The notes under the pieces are model-generated. The model had not been told where the DNA came from. It did no database searches and was given only the letters and a program-made list of their open reading frames with translations. A DNA stretch of 64,000 nt from CAVWDU01 sp963840725 (lineage in GTDB: Bacteria > Pseudomonadota > Gammaproteobacteria > Pseudomonadales > Halieaceae): assembly GCA_963840725.1 (NCBI GenBank), contig CAWIZY010000009.1:682001-746000 (forward strand), given 5' to 3'. Position numbers and translations under genes: made by a program. Shown in pieces: positions 34,596 to 43,515 of the stretch; the first letter of the stretch is position 1; each line of letters starts with the position of its first letter.

Positions 34596-35434
34596 ATGAG
34601 ATATCGATTTCCCCCTGATTCTGGTGATCCTGGTGTTCGGCAGTGGGCTGATCTGGCTGCTGGATGCGCTGTTTCTTGCTCCGCGGCCGGCGCGCGTCGA
34701 TGGCAGACTTGCAGCGCGAAGTACCCGACTGGGACCAGGAAGGGAGCACCGCAGCGGCCAGGTATCAGGCCAGGTCGCCAGCGAGGCCTCCGAGCCGACC
34801 CTGGTTGAGTACGCGCGGTCGTTTTTCCCGGTGTTGTTCGTGGTATTCGTCTTGCGGTCATTTCTGGTGGAGCCATTCCAGATCCCCTCCTCATCAATGG
34901 TGCCCACCCTGGAGGTCGGGGATTACATTCTGGTCAATAAATACACCTACGGTATTCGCTTGCCGGTGGTGCGGACCAAGGTCCTGGACCTGAGTGAGCC
35001 GGAGCGCGGCGACGTGATGGTTTTTTTTCCACCACATATGAACGATACCTACTATATCAAGCGGGTGGTTGGCTTGCCCGGGGATACGGTGAGTACCGCA
35101 GCAAGCGCCTGTACATAAACGGCGAAGCCGTCACCGGGAGGAGATGGCGATTGTGCCCGATGGCGCGGAGCGCTATCAAATGGCGCTTGAGGCACTGGGC
35201 GAGAGCAATCACCTGATGCAGGACAATCAGATGCGACCGGCCCGGGATTTTTCCGTTGTGGTCAAGCCAGGACATTACTTCATGATGGGCGATAATCGCG
35301 ACAACAGCAGTGACAGCCGTATTTGGGGTCAGGTCCCGGAAAAGGATATAGTGGGCAAAGCATTTGCGGTCTGGATGCACTGGGACTCGTTCTTCAGCCT
35401 GCCCAGTTTCAGCCGAGTCGGTGTCATAGAATAA
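34596..35434 (+). CDS. lepB: Signal peptidase I LepB (several frameshifts)
   Basis: Catalytic motifs are present: IPSSSMVPTLEVGD (nucleophile Ser), YYIKRVVGLPGD (general-base Lys) and GDNRDNSSDSR, ending FSRVGVIE. Two N-terminal membrane helices flank a variable loop. The frame has to be corrected just after the ATG at 34596 (extra A before GATATCGAT), near 35093 (missing base before YRSKRLYINGEAV) and near 35138 (missing base before EEMAIVPDGAERY). The variable loop at 34680-34800 may hold two more compensating shifts. It cleaves signal peptides at the outer face of the inner membrane. Gene order lepA-lepB-rnc is standard. Confidence 0.9.
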
Positions 35435-35460
35435 TTCAACGGACGGGGGTAGTAACGGCA

Positions 35461-35892
35461 ATGGCAGCGGTAATGAAACAGCGTCACAAGCAACGACATA
35501 AGCAACGACACAAGCAAGAGGGCATGTCGTTTCTTTTTGTCATTCTCATTGTGGTCATGTTGGGCTTTTTTGCCATGTGCGCGATTCGGATGTTTCCAAT
35601 TTATTTTGAGTACCTGAGTGTCAAGGAGATTGTCAGCAAGGTTTCAGGCGAGTACAACGTAGAGGCCGACTCAATCGCCGATATACGGCGTCGCCTCGAC
35701 AATCTGTTCAACACCAACCAGATCTATGCGATCAAGTCACGTGATGTCGAGGTGTTCAGGAAGGAGGGTAAGACCCATATCGATGCCCGCTACGAGGCGC
35801 GTGTGCCATTGTTCTGGCGCTTTGATGCCGTTATGAAGTTTGATGATCTGGACTATATCGCGGGCAGCTCAGAGCGCATCGCAGTTGACTGA
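35461..35892 (+). CDS. DUF4845 membrane protein
   Basis: 143 residues from the ATG at 35461 (a second Met follows at 35473). The N-terminus is a basic KQRH tetrapeptide repeated three times, encoded by imperfect 12-bp tandem units. One membrane helix follows (about 24-43), then a periplasmic domain with FEYLSVKEIVSKV and DVEVFRKEGKTHIDARYE. DUF4845 proteins sit between lepB and rnc in many Pseudomonas relatives; the function is unknown. The frame is clean, so the error-prone stretch has ended by here. Confidence 0.85.
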   Translation: MAAVMKQRHKQRHKQRHKQEGMSFLFVILIVVMLGFFAMCAIRMFPIYFEYLSVKEIVSKVSGEYNVEADSIADIRRRLDNLFNTNQIYAIKSRDVEVFRKEGKTHIDARYEARVPLFWRFDAVMKFDDLDYIAGSSERIAVD

Positions 35893-35922
35893 TGGGCCCG
35901 TCCCCGCCATGACGGTGAATCC

Positions 35923-36618
35923 GTGAGCCAAGAGACCGCCCTGAGGCAGCTCAACCGGCTGCAGCACTCCTTGGGCTATGAGTTTTCCGATCCCGCCCTG
36001 TTGCGGCTGGCTTTGACCCACCGAAGCGCGCTAGGTGATAACAATGAGCGCCTTGAATTCCTTGGCGATTCGATCGTGAATCACATCGTCGCCGAGAGTT
36101 TGTTTCGTCGCTTTCCTGAAGCCAGCGAAGGAGAGATGAGTCGAATGCGAGCTGGACTGGTTAAAGGTGATACCCTGGCAGAGATAGCCAGAGAACTGGG
36201 CCTGGGAGATTACCTGCGCCTGGGCCCGGGGGAACGTAAGAGTGGCGGACATCGGCGCGGGTCGATACTTGCCGATGCGTTGGAGGCGACCATTGGCGCC
36301 ATGTTGCTGGACAGCGATGTAGAGCGCTGTCGCAAAAGCGTGCTCCCATGGTTTGAGTCCAGGCTTGCTTTGCTGTCGCTGGAGGGTCTGGACAAGGACC
36401 CCAAAACTCGACTCCAGGAATACCTGCAGGGCCGACAGTGTCCTTTGCCTGATTACCAGCTGCTGGCAGTAGAGGGTGAAGATCACGAACAGAGTTTCGA
36501 GGTCAGTTGTTGCCTGGAAAAACCTGCCCTGGTCACCAAGGGCAATGGCAGTAGCCGCCGCCGCGCGGAGCAGGTCGCCGCAGAGCGCGCACTGCAACAA
36601 CTGCGAGACCTGATCTGA
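35923..36618 (+). CDS. rnc: Ribonuclease III
   Basis: 231 residues with a GTG start. The RNase III signature NERLEFLGDSIVN and the second metal-site region ILADALEATIGAML form the catalytic domain (about 1-155); a C-terminal double-stranded RNA-binding domain ends with KGNGSSRRRAEQVAAERAL. It cuts structured rRNA and mRNA precursors. Its last base is shared with the era ATG, showing close coupling. Confidence 0.97.
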   Translation: MSQETALRQLNRLQHSLGYEFSDPALLRLALTHRSALGDNNERLEFLGDSIVNHIVAESLFRRFPEASEGEMSRMRAGLVKGDTLAEIARELGLGDYLRLGPGERKSGGHRRGSILADALEATIGAMLLDSDVERCRKSVLPWFESRLALLSLEGLDKDPKTRLQEYLQGRQCPLPDYQLLAVEGEDHEQSFEVSCCLEKPALVTKGNGSSRRRAEQVAAERALQQLRDLI

Positions 36619-37505
36619 TGTCGCAGCGCGCGGGCTACGTCGCCATAGTTGGCCGCCCTAACGTGGGCAAGTCTACCCTGCTCAATCACCTCCTTGGCCA
36701 GAAGATCAGCATTACCTCCCGCAAGCCCCAAACCACCCGGCACAAGCTGATAGGCATCAAGACCGACGCCGATTGCCAGATTGTGTTCGTGGACACGCCG
36801 GGGCTGCACAAGGGTGCAGCCAAAGCACTCAATCGGGCCATGAACCAGGCAGCCAGCTCCACGATCGCCGATGTTGATCTCGCGGTATTTGTGGTTGACC
36901 GAACGGCGTGGACCGACGAAGACGACATGGTGCTGGCCCAGTTAAAACGCGCCGCTGTGCCGATTTTGCTGGTGGTGAACAAGGTTGATCTGCTCAAGGA
37001 CAAACGGGTTTTGTTGCCTCATTTGCAAGCGTTGACAGAAAAAGCTGATTTCGCCGCCGTTATACCCCTCTCGGCGCTGCGCCATGACAACCTGGATGCG
37101 CTGGAGGGCGAAATCATTGCCAGGTTGCCCGAAGGCGTCCATCTGTTTCCCGAAGAGCAGCTTACGGATCGAAGTCAGCGTTTTCTCGCGGCTGAAATTG
37201 TCCGGGAGAAAATAACCCGGCAATTAGGCGATGAGCTCCCCTATGCGGCCAACGTGGAGATAGAGGAGTTCGGATCGCAGGACGGCGTTTTGCATATTTC
37301 CGCCCTCATCCTGGTAGAGCGAAAGGGGCAGAAACGGATTTTGATTGGCGACGGAGGTAGTCGTTTGCGAGCCATCGGCAGTGACGCGCGCCGGGATATG
37401 GAAACCTTGTTTGACGGCAAGGTCATGCTGCGGCTCTGGGTGAAAGTGAAGTCCGGATGGTCTGACGACGAGCGAGCACTGCGCAGTTTGGGTTATGACA
37501 CCTGA
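36618..37505 (+). CDS. era: GTPase Era
   Basis: 295 residues. G1 is GRPNVGKSTLLNHLLGQ, G3 is DTPGLHKG, G4 is NKVDLL and G5 is SAL, followed by a KH domain (about 200-290) with RILIGDGGSRLRAIG. Era binds 16S rRNA near its 3' end and checks 30S assembly. It lies between rnc and recO in the usual order, with a TG-overlap to rnc. Confidence 0.98.
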   Translation: MSQRAGYVAIVGRPNVGKSTLLNHLLGQKISITSRKPQTTRHKLIGIKTDADCQIVFVDTPGLHKGAAKALNRAMNQAASSTIADVDLAVFVVDRTAWTDEDDMVLAQLKRAAVPILLVVNKVDLLKDKRVLLPHLQALTEKADFAAVIPLSALRHDNLDALEGEIIARLPEGVHLFPEEQLTDRSQRFLAAEIVREKITRQLGDELPYAANVEIEEFGSQDGVLHISALILVERKGQKRILIGDGGSRLRAIGSDARRDMETLFDGKVMLRLWVKVKSGWSDDERALRSLGYDT

Positions 37506-37545
37506 CACCCCGATTCAAGGCCTGCGTCCAGGGCGGCGGTGAATC

Positions 37546-38304
37546 ATGCGCGTTGATCTGCAGCCCGCCTACGTCTTGCACACCCGCGCCTATCGCGACA
37601 CGTCTCTGATTGTGGAGGTTATCGCGGCGGACTTCGGACGTTTGTCGCTGATGGCCCGCGGTGCTCGTCGCCGCCGGCGGGGCGGAGCTCCGGGTACTAT
37701 TTTGCAACCATTTATTCCGCTGTTGATCTCATTTTCCGGCCGCAGTGAAATGAAAAACCTGACCGGCACTGAAATTGCCGGCACGCCGCCTGTCATGGTG
37801 GGACAGCGACTCTTCAGCGCACTCTACCTGAACGAGTTACTCATGCGCCTGTTGCATCGCCATGACCCGCACCCTGAACTCTTTGTCGCCTATGCGGATA
37901 CTCTGGGTGTACTGGCCAGCGATGTCGAAGTCGAGAGTACGCTGCGGTGGTTCGAGTTGAACCTTCTGGATGAACTGGGCTACGGTTTTTCCCTGAACAT
38001 AGACGGCCATACGGGCTGCGCTGTGGAACCTGGGGCAGACTATTGCTACCAGCCCGACTGTGGCCTGGTGCGCTACTCGCCGGAGTTCTCCGGAGCTGGA
38101 CCCGGGCGGGGCCCAGAGACCTATGCGGGGGTCCAATTGCTGGCTATGGCCAGTGGGCAGTTGGGTGGTGCCGCCCGAGACACAGCCAAGCGGCTATTGC
38201 GCCAGGTACTGGCCAATCACCTGGGCCCCGAGCCCTTGCGCAGTCGCGAGCTGTTCACTCGTCCGGCAGTTCGCGACACGCCGGCTTGTGCGGATCGTCC
38301 ATGA
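37546..38304 (+). CDS. recO: DNA repair protein RecO
   Basis: 252 residues. The N-terminal OB domain has AYVLHTRAYRDTSLIVEV and ADFGRLSLMARGARR, and the middle includes LFSALYLNELLMRLL typical of RecO. It helps RecR load RecA on single-stranded DNA. The stop overlaps the acpS ATG (38301-38304). In most relatives pdxJ comes next; here it is absent and recO joins acpS directly. Confidence 0.94.
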   Translation: MRVDLQPAYVLHTRAYRDTSLIVEVIAADFGRLSLMARGARRRRRGGAPGTILQPFIPLLISFSGRSEMKNLTGTEIAGTPPVMVGQRLFSALYLNELLMRLLHRHDPHPELFVAYADTLGVLASDVEVESTLRWFELNLLDELGYGFSLNIDGHTGCAVEPGADYCYQPDCGLVRYSPEFSGAGPGRGPETYAGVQLLAMASGQLGGAARDTAKRLLRQVLANHLGPEPLRSRELFTRPAVRDTPACADRP

Positions 38305-38675
38305 TCGCAATTGGCACCGATATTCTTGCTATCAGCCGCGTTGATGATGTGCAGCAACGCCTTGGCGATAAGTTTGTGCGCCGCATTCTGACCCCTTCAG
38401 AACAACAGGAATACCGCGCTGCGGCCCTGCCTAACCGCTTGCTGGCCAAGCGGTTTGCAGCCAAGGAAGCGATCGCAAAAGCGCTGGGTACCGGCATTGG
38501 CCGGGGGGTCAGCTGGCAGGACATTCACATTGAGCACGATGAACACGGCGCCCCGGTTGCACGTCTCAGCGGCGGCGCGCTCAGGGTCGCCAGCGAGCGT
38601 GGCGGCACGCGGGTGGCCTTGAGCCTGTCTGATGAGGCGGAGTATGTTGTGGCCTTTGCGGTGCTCGATCGCTGA
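38301..38675 (+). CDS. acpS: Holo-[acyl-carrier-protein] synthase AcpS
   Basis: 124 residues from the ATG at 38301, overlapping the recO stop. The metal-binding IAIGTDILAISRV start and the RFAAKEAIAKALGTGIG motif are both present. It transfers 4'-phosphopantetheine from CoA to apo-ACP. The position after recO is normal except for the missing pdxJ. Confidence 0.97.
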   Translation: MIAIGTDILAISRVDDVQQRLGDKFVRRILTPSEQQEYRAAALPNRLLAKRFAAKEAIAKALGTGIGRGVSWQDIHIEHDEHGAPVARLSGGALRVASERGGTRVALSLSDEAEYVVAFAVLDR

Positions 38676-38749
38676 TCTGTGTGGGCAGTGTCACTGTAGC
38701 GCTTGCCGAAAGGCGATATAATCCAACCGTATGTAACCCAAGGAACCCA

Positions 38750-39655
38750 ATGCCTGACTATCCCACAATTGAAGCCTGTATCGGGAACACGCCGCTAGTT
38801 CGCCTGCAGCGCCTGCCCGGAGACAGCAGCAATACCATTCTGGCCAAGCTCGAAGGCACCAACCCGGCAGGTTCTGTCAAGGATCGGCCCGCCATGAGCA
38901 TGATTGCCCAGGCTGAGGCGCGTGGCGACATTGCCCCGGGTGATACCCTAATCGAGGCGACCAGCGGCAATACGGGCATTGCGCTGGCCATGGCGGCCGC
39001 TATCCGGGGCTATCGCATGGTGCTGATAATGCCGTCGCATATGAGCGATGAACGCAAGCAGGCCATGGCGGCATACGGGGCCGAGCTGATAGAAGTGTCG
39101 CAACAAGAGGGCATGGAGGGCGCCCGGGATCTCGCCTTGCAGATGCAGCGCGACGGCGCCGGGCGGGTGCTGGACCAGTTTGCCAATGCCGATAATCCAT
39201 TGGCTCACCTGACGGGCACCGGGCCTGAGATATGGCGTCAGACTGAGGGCACCATCACGCATTTTGTCAGCTCGATGGGTACGACAGGCACAATCATGGG
39301 CTGCTCCAGCTATCTGAAACAACAGAACCCGGCGGTGCAGATCGTGGGCTTGCAACCGGTTGAAGGCTCCAGCATACCCGGTATCAGGCGCTGGCCGGAG
39401 GCTTATCTGCCCTCGATCTATGAAGCGGCCCGCGTGGATCAGGTTATGGATATTTCGCAACAGGAGTCTGAAGATACGATGCGCCGGCTGGCTGCGGATG
39501 AAGGTATTTTTGCCGGAGTTTCCTCCGGGGGCTCTGTTGCTGCTGCCCTGCGTCTTTCCCGGGAGCTGGAGAACGCGGTGATTGTCGCCATCATTTGCGA
39601 CCGGGGTGACCGCTATTTGTCTACCGGCGTCTTTGCCCCGAAGTCGGCAGGATAG
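38750..39655 (+). CDS. cysM: Cysteine synthase B (CysM)
   Basis: 301 residues from the ATG at 38750 (AAGGAA upstream); an upstream frame from 38681 lacks conservation. The PLP lysine is in TNPAGSVKDRPA, followed by the substrate loop EATSGNTGIALAMA and the C-terminal GVSSGGSVAAAL. The type-B group is indicated by length and by the MPDYPTIEACIGNTPLVRL start. It makes cysteine, or S-sulfocysteine from thiosulfate. A TATAAT at 38717-38722 may be its -10 box; the -35 is not obvious. It lies just upstream of relA. Confidence 0.95.
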   Translation: MPDYPTIEACIGNTPLVRLQRLPGDSSNTILAKLEGTNPAGSVKDRPAMSMIAQAEARGDIAPGDTLIEATSGNTGIALAMAAAIRGYRMVLIMPSHMSDERKQAMAAYGAELIEVSQQEGMEGARDLALQMQRDGAGRVLDQFANADNPLAHLTGTGPEIWRQTEGTITHFVSSMGTTGTIMGCSSYLKQQNPAVQIVGLQPVEGSSIPGIRRWPEAYLPSIYEAARVDQVMDISQQESEDTMRRLAADEGIFAGVSSGGSVAAALRLSRELENAVIVAIICDRGDRYLSTGVFAPKSAG

Positions 39656-39662
39656 GCCTCAC

Positions 39663-41897
39663 TTGGTTCAGGTACGCGAACAATCCTACCTCGGCGCAGA
39701 CGGCGAAATTAATGTCGACAGCTGGCTGCAGCAATTGCCCGTGCCGCTGGAAAAGGCCGATGCGGAGCGTATTCAGGCAGCCTGTCAGCGGGTCCGGCAA
39801 GTGCAGCAAAGGTCGGGCGTGGATCCCGGAGACTGGGCCAGGGAATCCGACTGCTTGCCAGTCGGCCTGGATATCGCCTACATACTGGCCGAGCTGCACG
39901 TGGGCACCGATTGCCTGGTGGCGGGTATTCTCTACCGATCCGTCCGGGAGGAGCGGCTCACGCTCGAAGAGGTGGAATCGCAGTTCGGCTCCGGAGTAGC
40001 CAGCCTCATCAAGGGCGTGCTGCGTATGGCGGCGATCAGTGACCTGAAAAACCGCAGCACGGCACCGGTACTCGGGCAGGCCGATGGCCAAAAAGACAAT
40101 ATTCGCAAGATGCTGATTGCGCTGGTCGACGACGTGCGGGTGGCTCTGATCAAATTGGCCGAGCGCACCTGCGCCATTCGCGCAGTCAAGAACGATGAAC
40201 TGCGTCGCGACGAGGTAGCTCGCGAGGTCTTCGATGTCTATGCACCACTGGCACACCGGTTGGGTATCGGTCACTTGAAGTGGGAGCTGGAGGACCTGTC
40301 CTTCCGTTATATATACGGGGAATCCTACCGCAAGATTGCCCGACTTCTGGATGGAAAACGCCTGGAGCGTGACCGGTTTATCGCCGGGGTCAAGGAACAG
40401 CTGGGACAAGTGCTTGACGCCGGGGGACTGAACTTCGAGATTGAGGGCAGGGCGAAGCATATCTACAGTATCTGGCGCAAAATGCAGCGCAAGGGTATTG
40501 GCTTTTCCCAGGTGTACGATATTCAGGCGGTTCGGATTCTGGTCGATGAAATGAAGGACTGTTATGCCACGCTGGGTCTGGTGCATGGCTTGTGGCGGAA
40601 TATCCCCAATGAGTTTGACGACTATATCGCAAACCCCAAGGAAAATGGCTATCGCTCGTTGCATACGGCCGTCATCGGCCCGGACGGCAAAGTACTGGAG
40701 GTGCAGATTCGTACCCGACAGATGCACGAGGAGGCGGAATTGGGTGTTTGTGCGCACTGGCGCTATAAGGGTTCGGACTCTGAAAACGATCTTGCCAGTT
40801 CCTACGAGGAAAAGATCGCCTGGTTGCGCCAGGTGCTGGACTGGCATGAGGAGACCGGCGATGACGCTGCGGTAGCCGAACAATTCCGGTTTGATGTCGC
40901 TCAGGATCGGGTCTATGTGTTCACTCCACGAGGTGATGTGGTGAACCTCCCCCAGGGTGCAACGCCTCTCGATTTTGCCTATTACGTACACACCGAGGTC
41001 GGACACCGTTGCCGCGGCGCCAAGGTAAATGGCTCGATCGTCCCACTGACCCACACCTTGAAAATGGGCGAGCGCGTTGAGATTCTGACCAGCAAGGACG
41101 GTCTCCCGAAACGTGACTGGCTGCAGCCGGGCTCCGGGTATTTGCGCACCACGCGTGCGCGCGCCAAGGCGCTGCACTGGTTCAAAAGTCAGGGTCGCGA
41201 GGACAACATCGACGCCGGCAGACACCTGCTGGAGCGCGAATTCAAACGCCTGGCGTTGACCAGTGTCGACTACCGGCGAATTGCCAGGAAAGTACAGCTC
41301 AATACCGTGGAGGACATGTACGCGGCAGTAGGGTCTGGCGATTTGACTGCCGCCCAGGTACTCAATGCGGCTCAAGGCCTGGTAGAAAACCGTCCTCTGC
41401 CCCAATTGCTCCCCTCCCGTCCAAGCGATGGGGCCCAGCGGGGTCAGGTTCAGGTCTCTGGTGTAGGGGGGCTGCTCACCCATATCGCCGGTTGTTGCAA
41501 ACCCCTGCCCGGGGATGCCATTGCCGGTTTCATTACCCAGGGCAAGGGCGTCAGTGTGCATCGAGCAGATTGTGCGCGACTCTATAATTTGCAGGAAAGT
41601 AATCCCCAGCGTGTCGTCGAAGTGGACTGGGGCGAATCACCAGCGGTGAACTATGAGGTGGATGTGGCGATTGAAGCCTACGATCGCCAGGGCCTGCTGC
41701 GAGATATTACTGAGCTGTTCGCCAATGCGAGGCTCAATGTCCTGTCGATCAACACCCAGACTAACAAACGGCGCCATACCGCAACCATGCGTCTTCGGGT
41801 GGAGGTGCCCAATCTCGGTTCATTGTCGAAGCTGCTGGAGCGGATCAATCGGCTGAATAACGTCGTCTCTGCCAGCCGCTTGTCCGACCAGGCTTAG
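39663..41897 (+). CDS. relA: (p)ppGpp synthetase RelA
   Basis: 744 residues from the TTG at 39663, chosen because the N-terminus VQVREQSYLG then aligns with RelA and the length equals that of E. coli RelA. The synthetase domain has ELEDLSFRYI, GRAKHIYSIWRKMQ and NEFDDYIANPKENGYRSLHT; the acidic EFDD marks the RelA type. The hydrolase-region HD motif of SpoT is lacking, so it is synthetase-only. TGS (VYVFTPRGDVVNLPQGATPLDF), zinc-finger-like and ACT domains follow. It makes ppGpp on stalled ribosomes. A long antisense frame opposite it is a coding shadow. Confidence 0.96.
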   Translation: MVQVREQSYLGADGEINVDSWLQQLPVPLEKADAERIQAACQRVRQVQQRSGVDPGDWARESDCLPVGLDIAYILAELHVGTDCLVAGILYRSVREERLTLEEVESQFGSGVASLIKGVLRMAAISDLKNRSTAPVLGQADGQKDNIRKMLIALVDDVRVALIKLAERTCAIRAVKNDELRRDEVAREVFDVYAPLAHRLGIGHLKWELEDLSFRYIYGESYRKIARLLDGKRLERDRFIAGVKEQLGQVLDAGGLNFEIEGRAKHIYSIWRKMQRKGIGFSQVYDIQAVRILVDEMKDCYATLGLVHGLWRNIPNEFDDYIANPKENGYRSLHTAVIGPDGKVLEVQIRTRQMHEEAELGVCAHWRYKGSDSENDLASSYEEKIAWLRQVLDWHEETGDDAAVAEQFRFDVAQDRVYVFTPRGDVVNLPQGATPLDFAYYVHTEVGHRCRGAKVNGSIVPLTHTLKMGERVEILTSKDGLPKRDWLQPGSGYLRTTRARAKALHWFKSQGREDNIDAGRHLLEREFKRLALTSVDYRRIARKVQLNTVEDMYAAVGSGDLTAAQVLNAAQGLVENRPLPQLLPSRPSDGAQRGQVQVSGVGGLLTHIAGCCKPLPGDAIAGFITQGKGVSVHRADCARLYNLQESNPQRVVEVDWGESPAVNYEVDVAIEAYDRQGLLRDITELFANARLNVLSINTQTNKRRHTATMRLRVEVPNLGSLSKLLERINRLNNVVSASRLSDQA

Positions 41898-41904
41898 CTT
41901 AGGC

Positions 41905-42720
41905 ATGACAACTGAGCAATACACCTTGTCGGACCTGCTGCAGTTGATGGCCCGTCTGCGTGACCCCGATGGGGGCTGTCCCTGGGATCTCGCCCAGGAC
42001 TTTACTTCCATTGTCCCGTCGACCCTCGAAGAATGCTACGAGTTGGTCGAGGCGATAGAACAACAGGACTTTCCACACGTGGCGGAGGAGCTGGGGGATG
42101 TCCTGTTCCAGGTCGTTTTCTATGCGCAACTGGGAGCAGAGCGTGATCTGTTTGCGTTCAGCGACATCGTGGATACGCTGGTGCGCAAACTGCTCCGCCG
42201 GCACCCCCACGTGTTCGCCGACGGCCGCCTTGATGCCGCCCCTGCGGCGACGGGAGCGAGCAGCGACGATGTGAAACATCAGTGGGAGGCGATCAAACAG
42301 GAGGAGCGGGCAGCCAGAGCGCAAACCGGTCTGCTGGATGATGTCCCCCTGGCTTTACCGGCACTACCGCGGGCGCAAAAACTGCAAAAGCGAGCGGCAA
42401 GGGCTAACTTTGACTGGTCAACGACCGAAGGGGTGCTGGCTAAAATCGAAGAAGAAACGGCCGAACTGCGGCAGGCTATCGCCGACGGTGGGGCGGCTGA
42501 AGTCAGTGAGGAACTGGGCGATCTGTTGTTCAGCTGTGTCAACCTGTCCCGACATCTCGGCCTGGATGCCGAGAGCACTTTACGCCGTGCGTCGACCAAG
42601 TTCGAGAGGCGATTCAGAGCCATGGAGCAATTTGCTGCTGCGCAGCGCAAAACCCTCGAGACGATGAGCGAGCTGGAACTCGATGCGCTATGGCGGGCGG
42701 CCAAGGCATCCCGGAGCTGA
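41905..42720 (+). CDS. mazG: Nucleoside triphosphate pyrophosphohydrolase MazG
   Basis: 271 residues with two MazG repeats. The first has RDPDGGCPWDLAQ and EECYELVEAIE, with EELGDVLFQVVF; the second has KIEEETAELRQAI and EELGDLLFSCVNLSRHL, the EExxE and ExxD metal sites. It hydrolyses NTPs to NMP and PPi and is found next to relA in many gammaproteobacteria, where it affects ppGpp and stress survival. It starts 7 bp after relA. Confidence 0.95.
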   Translation: MTTEQYTLSDLLQLMARLRDPDGGCPWDLAQDFTSIVPSTLEECYELVEAIEQQDFPHVAEELGDVLFQVVFYAQLGAERDLFAFSDIVDTLVRKLLRRHPHVFADGRLDAAPAATGASSDDVKHQWEAIKQEERAARAQTGLLDDVPLALPALPRAQKLQKRAARANFDWSTTEGVLAKIEEETAELRQAIADGGAAEVSEELGDLLFSCVNLSRHLGLDAESTLRRASTKFERRFRAMEQFAAAQRKTLETMSELELDALWRAAKASRS

Positions 42721-42732
42721 CAGAGGGAGACA

Positions 42733-42768
42733 GGCTCCGGGGCTTGTGCTGGTTCCGGGGCTTGTACT
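42733..42768. repeat. 18-bp direct duplication upstream of adk
   Basis: Two adjacent 18-base copies, GGCTCCGGGGCTTGTGCT and GGTTCCGGGGCTTGTACT, differ at two positions. They lie in the 120-bp gap between mazG and adk, followed by a GTACTAGTAC palindrome (42763-42772). No other function is visible. Confidence 0.75.
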
Positions 42769-42840
42769 AGTACAGTCCCGTGTGTAGAGTGTCCAGCCAC
42801 TATTTTGATTACGTTAAGCGCATATCGAGGACTTATCTGC

Positions 42841-43488
42841 ATGAGATTGATTCTGTTGGGCGCGCCCGGCGCAGGAAAGGGAACCCAGGCCAAATTCATC
42901 ACTGAAAAATATGCCATTCCCCAGATTTCCACCGGCGATATGTTGCGCGCGGCAGTCAAGGCTCAAACTGAACTGGGTATCCAGGCCAAAGCGGTAATGG
43001 ACTCTGGCGGCCTTGTATCGGACGACATCATCATAGGTCTGGTCAAAGAACGCATCAAAGAGCCGGACTGTGCCAACGGATTCCTGTTCGATGGATTTCC
43101 GCGAACCATCCCCCAGGCGGAGGCCATGGTCGATGCAGGTGTCAATATCGATCACGTGGTGGAAATCGCTGTTGACGACGAAGATATAGTCAGCCGCATG
43201 AGCGGCCGTCGGGTACACCCCGGGTCAGGCCGGGTCTACCATGTGCTGTATAATCCGCCGGCCAAGGAGGGTACGGATGACGTCACCGGGGAACCACTGG
43301 TGCAGCGCGACGACGACAGCGAGACCACGGTGCGCAAGCGCCTGGAGGTCTACAAATCACAGACGCGGCCACTGGTGGATTTCTACAGCACCATGTCCGG
43401 CCCGCATGCACCGGAGTACCACCGGGTTCCGGGGGTCGGCAGTGTCGACGAAATTCGGGCGCAGGTGTTTACGGAGCTGGATGCCTGA
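42841..43488 (+). CDS. adk: Adenylate kinase
   Basis: 215 residues from the ATG at 42841; a frame opening at 42805 adds a non-family leader. The P-loop is GAPGAGKGTQAKF, the AMP-binding region has STGDMLRAAV and FDGFPRTIPQAEAM, and the long LID has RRVHPGSGRVYHVLYNPP without zinc cysteines. It interconverts 2 ADP with ATP and AMP. It converges with mobA across a 27-bp gap. Confidence 0.98.
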   Translation: MRLILLGAPGAGKGTQAKFITEKYAIPQISTGDMLRAAVKAQTELGIQAKAVMDSGGLVSDDIIIGLVKERIKEPDCANGFLFDGFPRTIPQAEAMVDAGVNIDHVVEIAVDDEDIVSRMSGRRVHPGSGRVYHVLYNPPAKEGTDDVTGEPLVQRDDDSETTVRKRLEVYKSQTRPLVDFYSTMSGPHAPEYHRVPGVGSVDEIRAQVFTELDA

Positions 43489-43515
43489 ACGCAGTCCGTT
43501 GTTTGACCGGGACAC

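Noticed and set aside
39621..41561. 646-codon open frame on the minus strand
   Set aside because: It lies wholly opposite relA, whose sense frame is conserved end to end. The antisense frame shows no family motifs and is a codon-bias shadow.
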